Positions 46,225 through 58,797 of a stretch of 64,000 nucleotides of DNA are shown here, one piece after another; the first letter of the stretch is position 1; the number at the start of each line of letters is the position of its first letter. Both the position numbers and the translations under genes were made by a program. The notes under the pieces are model-generated. The model made no database searches, was not told the origin of the DNA, and was given only the letters and a program-made list of their open reading frames with translations. The DNA lies in NCBI GenBank assembly GCA_013339895.1, contig JABACO010000016.1, positions 310,001 to 374,000 on the forward strand, given 5' to 3'. The DNA comes from Ephydatia muelleri (taxonomy: Eukaryota > Porifera > Demospongiae > Spongillida > Spongillidae).

Positions 46225-46329
46225 TCGTTTAGGCACTCCCCTCTGAATACAAGGGGGAGTGGTTGCTAAACAGAGTGTTGATAGTTATGATCAATTATTA
46301 CTTGAATCACTTATTAATTGTTTTACAGC
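46225..46329. promoter_or_regulatory. 105-bp divergent promoter Ro60-C / SMNDC1
   Basis: Between two divergent start codons. The SMNDC1 ATG is preceded by TGTTTTACAG, so it may follow a 5' UTR intron whose first exon overlaps this interval. Confidence 0.5.
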
Positions 46330-46887
46330 ATGGAGGACTTGCGGAAACAAGAGCTTGAACTGGAAGAGCAGCTGCAGCAGACGCAAGGTCAGGTAAGAGG
46401 CTATCGAAGACAAATTAACACTTGGGGCTCTTCTAATGCGCACTCAGCTAGCCATGGTGGAACAGCAACTTCAGTCAGACCAGCCGGAACACGATAAAGC
46501 GGACTTTGTGAAGTTAAAAGACGATTTGGCTCAGCTGGCCGACCTAACTCGAGGTATTAGCTTGAATTTCCATACCTGATAGGAGGTCGTATGCCATCTA
46601 GGTGCAGCGTCTTGCTGTATCTAACGCGTCCCTTTTACCTTTTACCACTTCAGAGGGATTACTGGAGGTTAAAAAACAATTATTGCTACTGGCTTTCCAG
46701 TCCCCAGACCTGGTCTTGCAAACCAATGCGCGATCAGTAGTAAGTCATGAGCTATTTGTAAACAGCAAAAGTGAGAGAGAAACAGTGTGATGTCTCTGAG
46801 GGCAGGCAGACTCCGCCCACTACCAGTGGGTGCGCCACCGTTGGTGATACTGGTGCAACTGCTGCCATAGAAACCAACGAAGATGAC
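46330..46887 (+). CDS. SMNDC1: survival motor neuron domain-containing protein 1 (SPF30), 5' part
   Basis: A splicing factor that uses a Tudor domain to bind methylated Sm proteins. Exons seen: 46330-46392 (MEDLRKQELELEEQLQQTQG), 46448-46553 (LAMVEQQLQSDQPEHDKADF, then LAQLADLTR), 46654-46739 (GLLEVKKQLLLLAFQSPD) and the start of a fourth (about 46800) running into the gap (QTPPTTSGCA). This matches the N-terminal coiled helix of the family, including the LxxLKxDLxxLxxLT pattern. The Tudor domain and everything beyond are in the gap. Confidence 0.85.
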
Positions 46888-47887
46888 NNNNNNNNNNNNN
46901 NNNNNNNNNNNNNNNNNNNNNNNNNNNNNNNNNNNNNNNNNNNNNNNNNNNNNNNNNNNNNNNNNNNNNNNNNNNNNNNNNNNNNNNNNNNNNNNNNNNN
47001 NNNNNNNNNNNNNNNNNNNNNNNNNNNNNNNNNNNNNNNNNNNNNNNNNNNNNNNNNNNNNNNNNNNNNNNNNNNNNNNNNNNNNNNNNNNNNNNNNNNN
47101 NNNNNNNNNNNNNNNNNNNNNNNNNNNNNNNNNNNNNNNNNNNNNNNNNNNNNNNNNNNNNNNNNNNNNNNNNNNNNNNNNNNNNNNNNNNNNNNNNNNN
47201 NNNNNNNNNNNNNNNNNNNNNNNNNNNNNNNNNNNNNNNNNNNNNNNNNNNNNNNNNNNNNNNNNNNNNNNNNNNNNNNNNNNNNNNNNNNNNNNNNNNN
47301 NNNNNNNNNNNNNNNNNNNNNNNNNNNNNNNNNNNNNNNNNNNNNNNNNNNNNNNNNNNNNNNNNNNNNNNNNNNNNNNNNNNNNNNNNNNNNNNNNNNN
47401 NNNNNNNNNNNNNNNNNNNNNNNNNNNNNNNNNNNNNNNNNNNNNNNNNNNNNNNNNNNNNNNNNNNNNNNNNNNNNNNNNNNNNNNNNNNNNNNNNNNN
47501 NNNNNNNNNNNNNNNNNNNNNNNNNNNNNNNNNNNNNNNNNNNNNNNNNNNNNNNNNNNNNNNNNNNNNNNNNNNNNNNNNNNNNNNNNNNNNNNNNNNN
47601 NNNNNNNNNNNNNNNNNNNNNNNNNNNNNNNNNNNNNNNNNNNNNNNNNNNNNNNNNNNNNNNNNNNNNNNNNNNNNNNNNNNNNNNNNNNNNNNNNNNN
47701 NNNNNNNNNNNNNNNNNNNNNNNNNNNNNNNNNNNNNNNNNNNNNNNNNNNNNNNNNNNNNNNNNNNNNNNNNNNNNNNNNNNNNNNNNNNNNNNNNNNN
47801 NNNNNNNNNNNNNNNNNNNNNNNNNNNNNNNNNNNNNNNNNNNNNNNNNNNNNNNNNNNNNNNNNNNNNNNNNNNNNNNNNNNNNNN
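46888..47887. other. assembly gap, exactly 1000 N
   Basis: Same round length as the gap at 13,807-14,806. The left contig ends inside SMNDC1; the right contig starts with sequence that pairs with 43060. Confidence 0.98.
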
Positions 47888-49378
47888 TTGCGAGTACATT
47901 CAGAAAGTGGTGCCATTGGAGCTGTTACACTGTCAAGGGCTATACATCGAAACGAAACCTCAACTTTTCATTTCACATGTGTGTATCTTACTGTTCCTCC
48001 AGTAGGAATACGAATGCAGTCTCTTCAGTTGTATCAAGCATCCATGCAGTGCACCACCACCTGTTGCATCTCTTGCTTCCTCACTTGACTGCAACAATTG
48101 TGTCATGCACAATGGCTGCCTTGATGCTCTTTTACATGATGCACATAGCACCATTACATCGTACCGCAATAGTTGCACAATTCTAGAGGCGGCAGGCTTA
48201 ATGAGTGCACATTCCAGAGGTGAAGTCGTGTAGCCATGCATAACACGGGCAGCAGCCAAGTGCACGCGTGAACCCGCTCTATCAGACAGGTGGCACACAG
48301 GAACCTATTGCATGGCCGGGAGCTGTATTGGTTGCCACAACTGTGGCAAGTAGAACTTACATGATTGGTTATATTCTACGTGTGTTATGATTGGCTATGT
48401 TATACGTGTATATATATTGTCGGTTGCCACGCAACCAGGTTGTTGTATTTTCAGTATTGGAGTTTCGATACTTGGGAAGTATACGTACGTTACACAACAC
48501 ACCATGCAAAGCAAATAGTACATTACAGCTCCTCAATCACGGCTCAATGGCACATAGCAGCTGTGCATGTGGTATAGCCTTTGCATGCAGCGTTACTGCC
48601 TTTATATGCTCCACAATTTCGCTGGAGTACTCCCCATGCAACTTTCCTGGCTTCTTTCCTGTCCGCGGTGTGTAAAATGGCTTACATACATGTCAATAGC
48701 ACTTGTTACATAAATCCTGGAAAAGGGGGGGCGGGTAGATCTCTTCTTTGTGTCGATACGAAAGGCTGCAAAATCTCCTCCGTGTAGGAGGCACATTGGC
48801 GTATGCACAGATTTTTATTATTATTATTATTATTTTAATATTTTTTGACCTTTGCTTGTTTGTGATCTATGAAAAGCTTGCACCCGTCCAATCATAATTT
48901 AAAACCTACGTGTAATGTCACGACCGAAACAACCGTGAGCCCGCGCACGTGATTTGCGCACACTATTAACCAGAATAGTTGGTAGACAACTAAGTTTCGC
49001 GTTTCAAATTAATGGAAATAATGCTGGAAACGAAATATATCGACGATGACGAAGACGACACGACTACGACTTTTGGGAACTGGGAGGAACTGATTCGAGC
49101 ATTCTTTCTCTAAAAGTGCACTGTTTGTGACATGGAACCAACGGTCAAGCTGTAGAATCTTAGTGTTTGTCGTTCGATTGCGACAAAATAGATAAACAAT
49201 CCCTTTCTCTGTTGTCGCTAGACGCGAATTACGTTTTCATCAATCCTCAATCAATCTATATGGCTGCCCAATACTGTATAAGATGAACTAATCATGCAAC
49301 GTCATACACACAACAGCATAAATAGAAACTAACACACTATGTACTTTATACGAAATGCGGTAGTCCTATCTACAGATG
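47888..49378. other. right-arm copy of the unassigned sequence near Ro60-C
   Basis: Reverse complement of about 41580-43060 (remaining Ro60-C intron sequence and the unassigned insertion-like block). No supported gene. Confidence 0.5.
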
Positions 49379-49407
49379 ATTTCTACTTCTCTCTCCCCAC
49401 CCACCAG

Positions 49408-50715
49408 GTACCAATGGGAGGCACAGACTGTGCCCAGCCAATGCTGTACGCCATGAAGAAGAAATTGGAGGTGGGATGTCTTCATTGTCTACACAGACTG
49501 CGAAACATGGGCAGGTAAAATCCATCCCTCTGAGGCGCCCTCAAGCAGTACAGAAAAGCATATAATGCAAAGCTGATAGTCAGTGATGCCGCGTTCAGCC
49601 AAGGATTATTAATAATTAATAATCCTTAGTTCAGCTTAGTATTACCATAGATATATACTGACAACCGACCCGATCACGTTCACGGCCGTACCGGATCCAA
49701 ACGGTCATGTTGGCGGTCCAAGGCTGAACGTATCTCACCTATAAGGTCACATTGGCGGTTAAACCGGCAGCCGCCTAGATTCCTGGTTTAATAACCATTA
49801 AAAAATGTTACATGCGAGGCAGCCGAGCGGTCAAATTAACCAACTCGTGGCTATGGAAGCACTTCAAGTTGTAGGCCCGTTCCGATTGCGACCAATGGGA
49901 TCTCTATGCACAGTGTGTTCAAAAGGGCGTGATCCAACCTAAATGAAAAGCAACTGCTTGAAGCGCCCTCTCAGTGCAGCTGCGTGTATGTAGTCAACAC
50001 ATATGGCGGAATCTCTCTGCAGCCAAAGAATCTTGCAGTCCTGCCGCTTCTGGTCAGGGCAAGCACACTCCGTGGATTACAGTAATTGTAATTGATAGGC
50101 AGGCACTCATGCAACAGAGGAGAACAAACGGGACAGAGATGGACACCGGCATGTGGAATGAGTGATCTTTTTGCGGCCTTTGGCAGCACTTCTGGAGGCT
50201 TGGTTTGCATTTTTCTTCGAAACGTCTCAGTGCGACATCCAGTATTTCAGGTCGACTGTTTTTGAGAGGGCAGGGACTCCATATTGATTACACAGGCGGG
50301 AAATCAGTCAGTACACTAGAACTAGAAATTAAACCCAATGACAATGAGCGCAAATATAGAAATAAAACAGTCCCGACTCACATGCTGCAGAGCTTTCTCA
50401 CAGGTTCCAGTCCGTGGTCATCCTTTTGGACTTGGTGGACCGTAATGTTTTTGGCGGTCCATGCACGATTTATTGCTTGACGGTTAAAGTGGCTTTGCGA
50501 ACTAATTACGTCATTCATTTTTCCGAAAGGCGGTTAAACCGACCGTACCACCTAGTTTGATGGTTTTGACGGTTGGATCACTGCTGATAGTGTGTGCGAT
50601 GACTTCAAATGGCTTTACTCTAGCGGATCCGGATGACCCAGGCATGTTGGACATGGCTGGATTTGATTCTGCTGCCCCTGAGGTCATCAGGAACTTTGTT
50701 CTAGAGCTAATCTGA
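49408..50715 (+). pseudogene. RO60: Ro60 copy C last exon, right arm
   Basis: The exon parts 49408-49580 and 50584-50715 are separated by the hAT-like element, exactly as in the left arm. The same extra G (GAGGTGGGATG) breaks the frame; it is shared by both arms and so probably genuine. Confidence 0.92.
49581..50583. mobile_element. hAT-like element, right-arm copy
   Basis: Flanked by CTGATAGT on both sides (49573-49580 and 50584-50591), the complement of the left-arm target duplication. 1003 bp, with CAGTGAT termini. Confidence 0.88.
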
Positions 50716-50894
50716 GAGTGTACATGCGAGCTCCCTATTATTAGAAATAGGAAGTTTTACGGGTTACATCACCTTGGTACATGCGGTATTTGTGGTGCAA
50801 CTTTTGCTTATATAAACGCATTCCGTTCTGCTAATATTATTACATCCGCTGCGCAACTTCGACCTACGTTCAAAGCGAGGTCCGTCACGTAAGC

Positions 50895-53800
50895 ATGTCA
50901 GATGAGGATGTTCCGCAAAGTGCCCCTCTTCGAGGTATGGTCCCCAACAGTGCCGGGGGATACGCCTGGGAGGTGGACGATATGAGGCGTCTGCGTCGTT
51001 TCATGTGTCTCGGCTCCGGAGGGGGGGACGTACTACATCGGAGAGAAGAAGCTCGGCATAGAAAACGCAGCGGCCATTATTCGCCTCATCAGTAGTGGAA
51101 AGGGCGTGGACGTTGTACGCGAAATCGTCCAGTTTAGTGTAGAGGGGCGTGCCGCTAAGCAGGATCCGATCGTATTCGCTCTCGCCCTTTGCGCTCGCGA
51201 CAAGGATTCCGCCACGAAGGCGGCAGCCTACGAGGCCTTGAACAAGGTTTGCCGAATTCCCACTCATCTCTTCGCATTCGTCGAGTTCTGCCAATCGCTG
51301 AGCGAAGGTACTGGCTGGGGACGAGCACATCGCAAGGCCATCCAGAAGTGGTACAGCAGCAAGTCTCCCAAAGCTCTTGCGCAGGCCGTGACCAAGTACA
51401 AGCAGAGGAATGGCTGGTCGCACACAGACGTCCTTCGTCTCTGCCACCTCAAACCAGAAACAGACGGCATAGCATGCGTCTGCAAGTACGTGATGAAGGG
51501 CATTGAGGCGTGTCGCGCGGAGTTTAGCGGGAAAGACGGGGTCGTTGCAAATACGATGGAATATTTGGAAGCGATCGAAGAGGCGAAAACGGCGAGCGAA
51601 CCCACCCTCATATATTTGATTCAGCACTTCAAATTAGTGCGAGAACACATTCCGACTTTCCATCTCAACTCCACAGCAGTAAGTAGCCTTCTTTGTTGTT
51701 GTTTTGTTCCTACGTACGGGCAATACAATTGCGCATGCTCAAAGCAAAGTAGCCCTTGAAAGATTGGAGGTACGTTATATGTCTTGTTCACCAGATATGG
51801 GCCACTATACTTGAAAACATGCCCATGACGGCCATGATAAGGATCTTGGCAAGATGTCTTCCATAGGACTGCTCAAGCCTCTATCCTCACACAGTGAGGT
51901 TGTCTGCCAGCGTCTTATAGACACCAAGCTCCTCCAGGATGCCAAGATCCATCCCTTCAACGTCCTGTTGGCTCTAAAGACCTATGAACAGGGGAAGGGA
52001 GACAGAGGGAAGCTGACATGGGAAGTGAACCAGTCTATTGTGAGTGCATTGGACAATGCATATTACCTGTCCTTCAAGGTAAGTTGTTTCTAATTAAAGG
52101 AACAGTGCATTTGTGTGAGCCATTGGTGTGTGTGGACCAACACAGATGTGCTTGAGGACAGGGGCGCACATTTTTCCTTTTAAGCCCACATTGGTAATTG
52201 TCTCACACCCCTGTCCTGCAATATGGTACTTTAGTGATACTTCAGTTTTTCATCAAGGGATACTTCTGATAAGACATACAGCTGACACACCCACCCATAT
52301 GGCCCCACCTTCAAAATGCAGACCTTATTTCACCTTTCTGTTGGGCATTGATTGCCGATTGATATGTCTTTACGGCATTACATCAGCACACATCACTACA
52401 CGCATTTTTTCCACATGTCTGAATCAGATCTGTTATCCAAAGGAGATGATTCAGTTGTGAGGTAGATTAAGTTCCCAAAATGTACAGACCTTGTTCCAGA
52501 TACATTGATACTATTGGATACCCTTGGAAATTAAGTCCGCCTCACAGATGAATCACCTCCCTTAAATAGTAGATCTGATTCAGACACCCATGTAATTCTT
52601 AACTATACTGAATCAAATCGAAGTGTAGTGTGTTCTTTAAAATACTCAATGGATGTCATATTATAGGTAGGATTACTCACATATCAAACATTTGATTTGT
52701 GTATGAGATGAAAAGGAGTCTGGCCATACCTGCAGTTTCTGGCATATAGTGTAGCGTACTATCATTCAATTAGTGCCATGTCCAATATTTCTCAGAGGTC
52801 AAAGGGGAGTGTGGGGTTAACTGAGAGGTCATAAGGGAGTGTGGGTTAACTGAGAGGTCGTAAGAGAGTGTGGGGGTTAACTGAGAGGTCATAAGGGAGT
52901 GTGGGTTAACTGAGAGGTTGTAAGGGAGTGTGGGGGTTAACTGAGAGGTCGTTAAGAGTGTGGGGTTACCTGAGAGGTCATAAGAGAGTGTGGGGCTAAC
53001 TGAGAGTCGTAAGGGAAGTGTGGGGGTTAACTCTTTCACGGGCAACAGAGCAATATCGCGCCACAGGTGCTATACTAAAGCCACTCTGTTTATGTAAACA
53101 GTTAACACTTTGCAGTCAACAACATATTGATCAGTTGTTTCCTGGTCATATAGTGCAAGTTGTTTGTTAACTATGTTTTCCTGCAACACGCGACACTTTT
53201 ATTTTGCACAACACGTTTACCGTAATAATTGGCTTTGCCCGTCTAAAGAGTTAACTGAGAGGTCATAAGGGAGTGTGGGGGTTAACAAACTGCCTTACAA
53301 TCTAACATCATGGTGCTGAGTGGAGTAGCATGCACTAGCAATCCTGATGATTGTGGGTGTGGATACGTGAATGTAATTCTCTCAGCCTTAAATTCTCATC
53401 ACACACACTCTCACACACACATTCTCTCTCACACACACACACACACACACACCACACACACCAGTTTGTTGAACCAACAGGAAAGCGATATCTTCTTGCT
53501 ATAGATGTTAGCGGTTCGATGACTAGCTATAGGTCCTGGGTGCCAATACCATTGATGCCCGTACAGCGAGTGCTGCCATGGCGATGGTCACTGCTCGTAC
53601 CGAGCCCAAGTATCACATGCTGGGATTCTCAGATAAACTGGTACCACTGCTATCAATGGCTCGAATGAGCCTTAGTGATGTGATATCCACCATTGAGGCT
53701 GTAAGTGCTTCCTGAGGTTCTGGCCTGTGGTGATGCGAGTTATTTGTGTACAGATAACTTATTACAATCATTGCCATCTCATATGAGGGGTCTCATGAGG

Positions 53801-55282
53801 CATATGAGGGGTCTCATGTGAGGGGTCTCATGTGAGGGGTCTCATGTGAGGGGTCTCATATGAGGGGTCTCATATGAGGGGGTCTCATATGAGGGGTCTC
53901 ATATGAGGGGTCTCATATGAGGGGTCTCATGAGGGCATATGAGGGTCTCATATGAGGGGTCTCATATGAGGGGTCTCATATGAGGGGTCTCATATGAGGG
54001 GTCTCATATGAGGGGTCTCATGAGGGCATATGAGGGGTCTCATATGAGGGGTCTCATATGAGGGGTCTCATATGAGGGGTCTCATGGGAGGGGTCTCATG
54101 TGAGGGGTCTCATATGAGGGGGTCTCATGGGAGGGGTCTCATGGGAGGGGTCTCATGTGAGGGGTCTCATGAGGGGGTCTATATGAGGGGTCTCATATGA
54201 GGGGTCTCATATGAGGGGTCTCATATGAGGGGGTCTCATGAGGGCATATTAGGGTCTCATTGAGGGGTCTCATATGAAGGGTCTCATATGAGGGGTCTCA
54301 TATGAGGGGTCTCATATGAGGGGTCTCATATGAGGGGTCTCATATGAGGGGTCTCATATGAGGGGTCTCATATGAGGGGTCTCATGAGGGCATATGAGGG
54401 GTGAGGGGTCTCATATGAGGGTGGTCTCATATGAGGGGTTTAGCCTCTCAATGGTAGGGGTCTCATCGTGAGGGGTCTCATAATGAGGGGTCTCATGAGG
54501 GGGTCTCATGTGAGGGGTCTCATATGCGGGGTCTCCTATGAGGGGTTTTCATGTGAGGGGTCTCATATGAGGGATTGGCACCATTCATTATGTATGTTGC
54601 AGTATGTCTCAGATGGCCGTTGCATTTACTTTTCCTCTCATTTTAGGAATGTGTCTCTACATGTTTTAGGAATGTTGTCTACATGTTTTCATGTTTTTCA
54701 TGTTTTTTTGTTGTTGTTTTTTTTTCTTTTAGTGAGGAGAAATGAGTAACCATTTGTTGTAACAAGTTGTTACATTGGTATTACTTTGGATGAACCTAGA
54801 TTATTATGGGTTTATCCTTAATTAATGTCCCAATACCTTACTTAACCTTTCAATGCTGCATAAGATGTGCTATACATCATGCATATCATACACAAAACAT
54901 GAATAGAACTAACTTTATACGAATTGCGGTATCCCTGCCTACAACTTTATGACTTCTACTTCTCTCTCCCACCCACCAGGTACAAATGGGAGGCACAGAC
55001 TGTGCCCAGCCAATGCTGTACGCCATGAAGAAGAAATTGGAGGTGGATGTCTTCATTGTCTACACAGACTGTGAAACATGGGTAGGTAAAATCCATCCCT
55101 CTGAAGCCCTCAAGCAATACAGAAAAGCATCTGGCATTTCTAATGCAAAGCTGATAGTGTGTGCGATGACTTCAAATGGCTTTACTCTAGCGGATCCGGA
55201 TGACCCAGGCATGATGGACATGGCTGGATTCGATTCTGCTGCCCCTGAGGTCATCAGGAACTTTGTTCTAGAGCTAATCTGA
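50895..55282 (+). CDS. RO60: Ro60 copy B, right-arm allele
   Basis: Exons 50895-51678, 51795-52078, 53465-53700 and 54980-55282, in the same order as left-arm copy B. Differences: a GAT codon is missing near the start (MSDEDVPQ), an extra G in the run at about 51020 shifts exon 1 for its remainder, one A is lost at about 51843 (AAGGATCTTGG) in exon 2, and a base or two in exon 3 near 53530 and 53650. These private indels are absent from the left arm, so the protein of this allele is probably normal in reality. Confidence 0.9.
52416..52586. mobile_element. MITE-like element, right-arm copy (Ro60-B intron 2)
   Basis: Same termini (TGTCTGAATCAGATCT and its complement) as 38363-38535. Confidence 0.75.
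53027..53254. mobile_element. TTAA-flanked piggyBac-like MITE, right-arm copy
   Basis: Same TTAACTCTTT termini and interior as 37691-37917, in opposite orientation. Confidence 0.8.
53776..54580. repeat. 14-bp minisatellite in Ro60-B intron 3 (expanded allele)
   Basis: More than 50 copies of AGGGGTCTCATATG with variants (TGTG, GAGGGCATATG). The left-arm array has about 12 units. Confidence 0.97.
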
Positions 55283-55471
55283 GAAAAGTGTACATTTGAG
55301 CTCCCTATTATTAGAAATAGGAATTTTTACGGGTTACATCGCATTGATTTCTTTCGTACATACGGTATTTGTGGTGCATATTATATATAAACGATTTCCG
55401 TTCTGCTATTTTACACCCGCTGCGCAACTTCGACCTACGTTCAAAGCGAGGTCCGTCACGAGAGCGAAGCC

Positions 55472-58374
55472 ATGTCAGATGACGAGGATTGTCCCGCAAA
55501 GTGCCCCTCTTCGAGGTATGGTCCCCAACAGTGCCGGGGGATACGCCTGGGAGGTGGACGATATGAGGCGTCTGCGTCGTTTCATGTGTCTCGGCTCCGA
55601 GGGAGGGACGTACTACATCGGAGAGAAGAAGCTCGGCAAGGAAAACGCAGCGGCCATTATTCGCCTCATCAGTAGCGGAAAGGGCGTGGACGTTGTACGC
55701 GAAATCGTCCAGTTTAGTGTAGAGGGGCGTGCCGCTAAGCAGGATCCGATCGTATTCGCTCTCGCCCTTTGCGCTCGCGACAAGGATTCCGCCACGAAGG
55801 CGGCAGCCTACGAGGCCTTGAACAAGGTTTGCCGAATTCCCACTCATCTCTTCGCATTCGTCGAGTTCTGCCAATCGCTGAGCGAAGGTACTGGCTGGGG
55901 ACGAGCACATCGCACGGCCATCCAGAAGTGGTACAGCAGCAAGTCTCCCAAAGCCCTTGCGCAGGCCGTGACCAAGTACAAGCAGAGGAATGGCTGGTCG
56001 CACCTAGACGTCCTTCGTCTCTGCCACCTCAAACCAGAAACAGACGGCATAGCGTGCGTCTGCAAGTACGTGGTGAAGGGCATCGAGGCGTGTCGCGCGG
56101 AGTTTAGCGGGAAAGCGGATGTCGAAAAAAACAATAAAATTTCTGGACGCTGTGGAAGCAGCAAAACGGCTGATGAGGCGACCATGATAAGTCTGATAGA
56201 AGAACACAAACTGGTGCGGGAACATATTCCGACAGAGCTTCTCAACTCCGAGGCTGTAAGTAGTTTATTTTGCATGATCGAGTCGTGTACACACCTCCTA
56301 AGTTAGCGTACGCTGCATATTTGTACTGCGCGCCTACGCTTTCCAGGTATGGGCGGCCCTGCTTGAAAACATGCCCATGACGGCCATGATAAGGAATCTT
56401 GGCAAGATGTCTTCCATAGGACTGCTCAAGCCTCTATCCTCACACAGTGAGGTTGTCTGCCAGCGTCTTATAGACACCAAGCTCCTCCAGGATGCCAGGA
56501 TCCATCCCTTCAACGTCCTGTTGGCTCTAAAGACCTATGAACAGGGGAAGGGAGACAAAGGGAAGCTGACATGGGAAGTGAACCAGTCTATTGTGAGCGC
56601 ATTGGACAAAGCATATTACCTGTCCTTCAAGGTAAGTTGTTTCTAATTAAAGTAACAGTGCATTTGTGTGAACCATTGGTGTGTGGACCAGCACAGATGT
56701 GTGTGAGGATAACGAGGCCACAAATGTGCACATTTTTCCTTTTAACTGGTAATTTAAGCCCACACTGATAATTGTCTCACACCCCTGTCCTGCAACAGTG
56801 ATACTTTAGTGATACTTCAGTCTTTTCATCAAGGGATAGTTATGGAATTCTTACATACAGCTGACACACCCACCCATATGGCCCCACCTTGTAAATAAAT
56901 CTTGTGTCGGATTTATTTTCCCTTTCTGCTGCTTACACCTTTCGCAATCTACTGTAACATACTCCAAGCAAATAAGCACACATTGCTACACGGCCATTTT
57001 CTCACATGTCTGAATCAGCTCTGCTACCCTAAGGAGGTGATTCAGTAGCAAGGTTGAAAAATTTACAGACCTTTGTTCCAGATACCATTGGATACCATTG
57101 GATACCCTTGGAAATTAAGTCCGCCTCACGGATAAATCACGTTCCTTAGGTAGCAGATCTGATTCAGACACCCATGTAATTCTTACTATAACTGAATCAA
57201 ATCGACAGTGAATTGTGTTCTTTAAATACTTGATGGGTTTTATTATGAGGTAAGGATAACTCACATATCAAACATTGCAGGGTGTTTGATTTGTTATGAT
57301 ATGAAAAGGAGTCAGGCCATACCTGCAGTTTCTGGCATATAGTGTAGTGCAATATTTCTCAGAGGTCATAAGGGAGTGTGGGGGTTAACTCAGAGGTCAT
57401 CAGGGAGTGTGGGGGTTAACTCAGAGGTTATAAGGGAGTGTGGGGGTTAACTCAAAGGTCATCAGGGAGTGTGTGGGTTAACTCCGAGGTCATAAGGGAG
57501 TGTGGGGGCTAACAACTGCCTTACAATCTACATCATGAGCAGACAAGCATGCGCTAGCAATCCTGATGATTTGGGTGTGGATATGTGAATGTAATTAAAG
57601 TACACCTTTATTCTGTCACACACACAAACACACACACTCTCACACACATACACTCTCACACACGCACACACACACACGCACACACACACACACATGCACG
57701 CACACACACCAGTTTGTTGAACCAACAGGAAAGCGATATCTTCTTGCTATAGATGTTAGCGGTTCGATGACTAGCTATAAGGTCCTGGGTGCCAATACCA
57801 TTGATGCCCGTACAGCGAGTGCTGCCATGGCGATGGTCACTGCTCGTACCGAGTCCAAGTATCAGATGGTTGGGTTCTCCCATGAGCTGGTACCACTGTC
57901 CATCAATGCTTCAATGGACCTTAACACAGTCATGTCAAAAATTGGTGCAGTAAGTTTGTGTAACATTGACACTGGGAAGGGGAATGGGTAGCCATTACAA
58001 GAAGGTGGTAGGAGGTATCTATGGCTGTTGTGGTCTTTCCAGATCACTGCTTCTCTCTCCCACCCACCAGGTACCAATGGGAGGCACAGACTGTGCCCAG
58101 CCAATGCTGTACGCCATGAAGAAGAAATTGGAGGTGGATGTCTTCATTGTCTACACAGACTGCGAAACATGGGCAGGTGCAAATCCATCCCTCTCAGGCC
58201 CTCAAGCAGTACAGAAAAGCATCTGGCATTTCTAATGCAAAGCTGATAGTGTGTGCGATGACTTCAAATGGCTTTACTCTAGCGGATCCGGATGACCCAG
58301 GCATGTTGGACATGGCTGGATTCGATTCTGCTGCCCCTGAGGTCATCAGGAACTTTGTTCTAGAGTTAATTTGA
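55472..58374 (+). CDS. RO60: Ro60 copy A, right-arm allele
   Basis: Exons 55472-56255, 56347-56631, 57713-57949 and 58071-58374, colinear with left-arm copy A. An extra T at about 55488 (GAGGATTGTCCC) shifts the frame just after the start, a base pair of changes at 56125-56155 disturbs the divergent exon-1 tail, and the last exon reads GCAGGTGCAAATCC where the intact copy B has GTAGGTAAAATCC. At residue 108 it has Ser like copy B (KDSATK) where left-arm A has Ala. Confidence 0.9.
57007..57170. mobile_element. MITE-like element, right-arm copy (Ro60-A intron 2)
   Basis: Mirror of 34407-34570 with the same terminal inverted repeats. Confidence 0.75.
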
Positions 58375-58797
58375 GGGTCTAGGAACTAATGTATTTTATT
58401 TCTTTCCAATATGTGAGCTATGCTAGTCGACCAGTCTTACTGTCTGGCTATTTTTAGTACTGCCTGGGTATTTTTAGTAGTCACTTGTGTTCATTACTTT
58501 ATTAATTGTACACTAGCTACGTTAATAACACAGTATAAATAATTAAAACTGAGGTAGAGGCAATAGGAATTCTGATGTGTAAGTGAGCAGAAATAAGACA
58601 GTTTGTTCAGGACATTACATCATTTTAAAAAAAAGATATAATCCTGTCAAAGTTATAATGATGATGTAATTGATGAAATACAATATACACTATGACATAA
58701 TGCCTGAACACAACACACAGCGTGCTATTGTAGGACAAATAAAATCGAGTTAGGTGAAGAGAAAATGATTTAAATGAAGGGTGCTTTCAGTTTCGTC

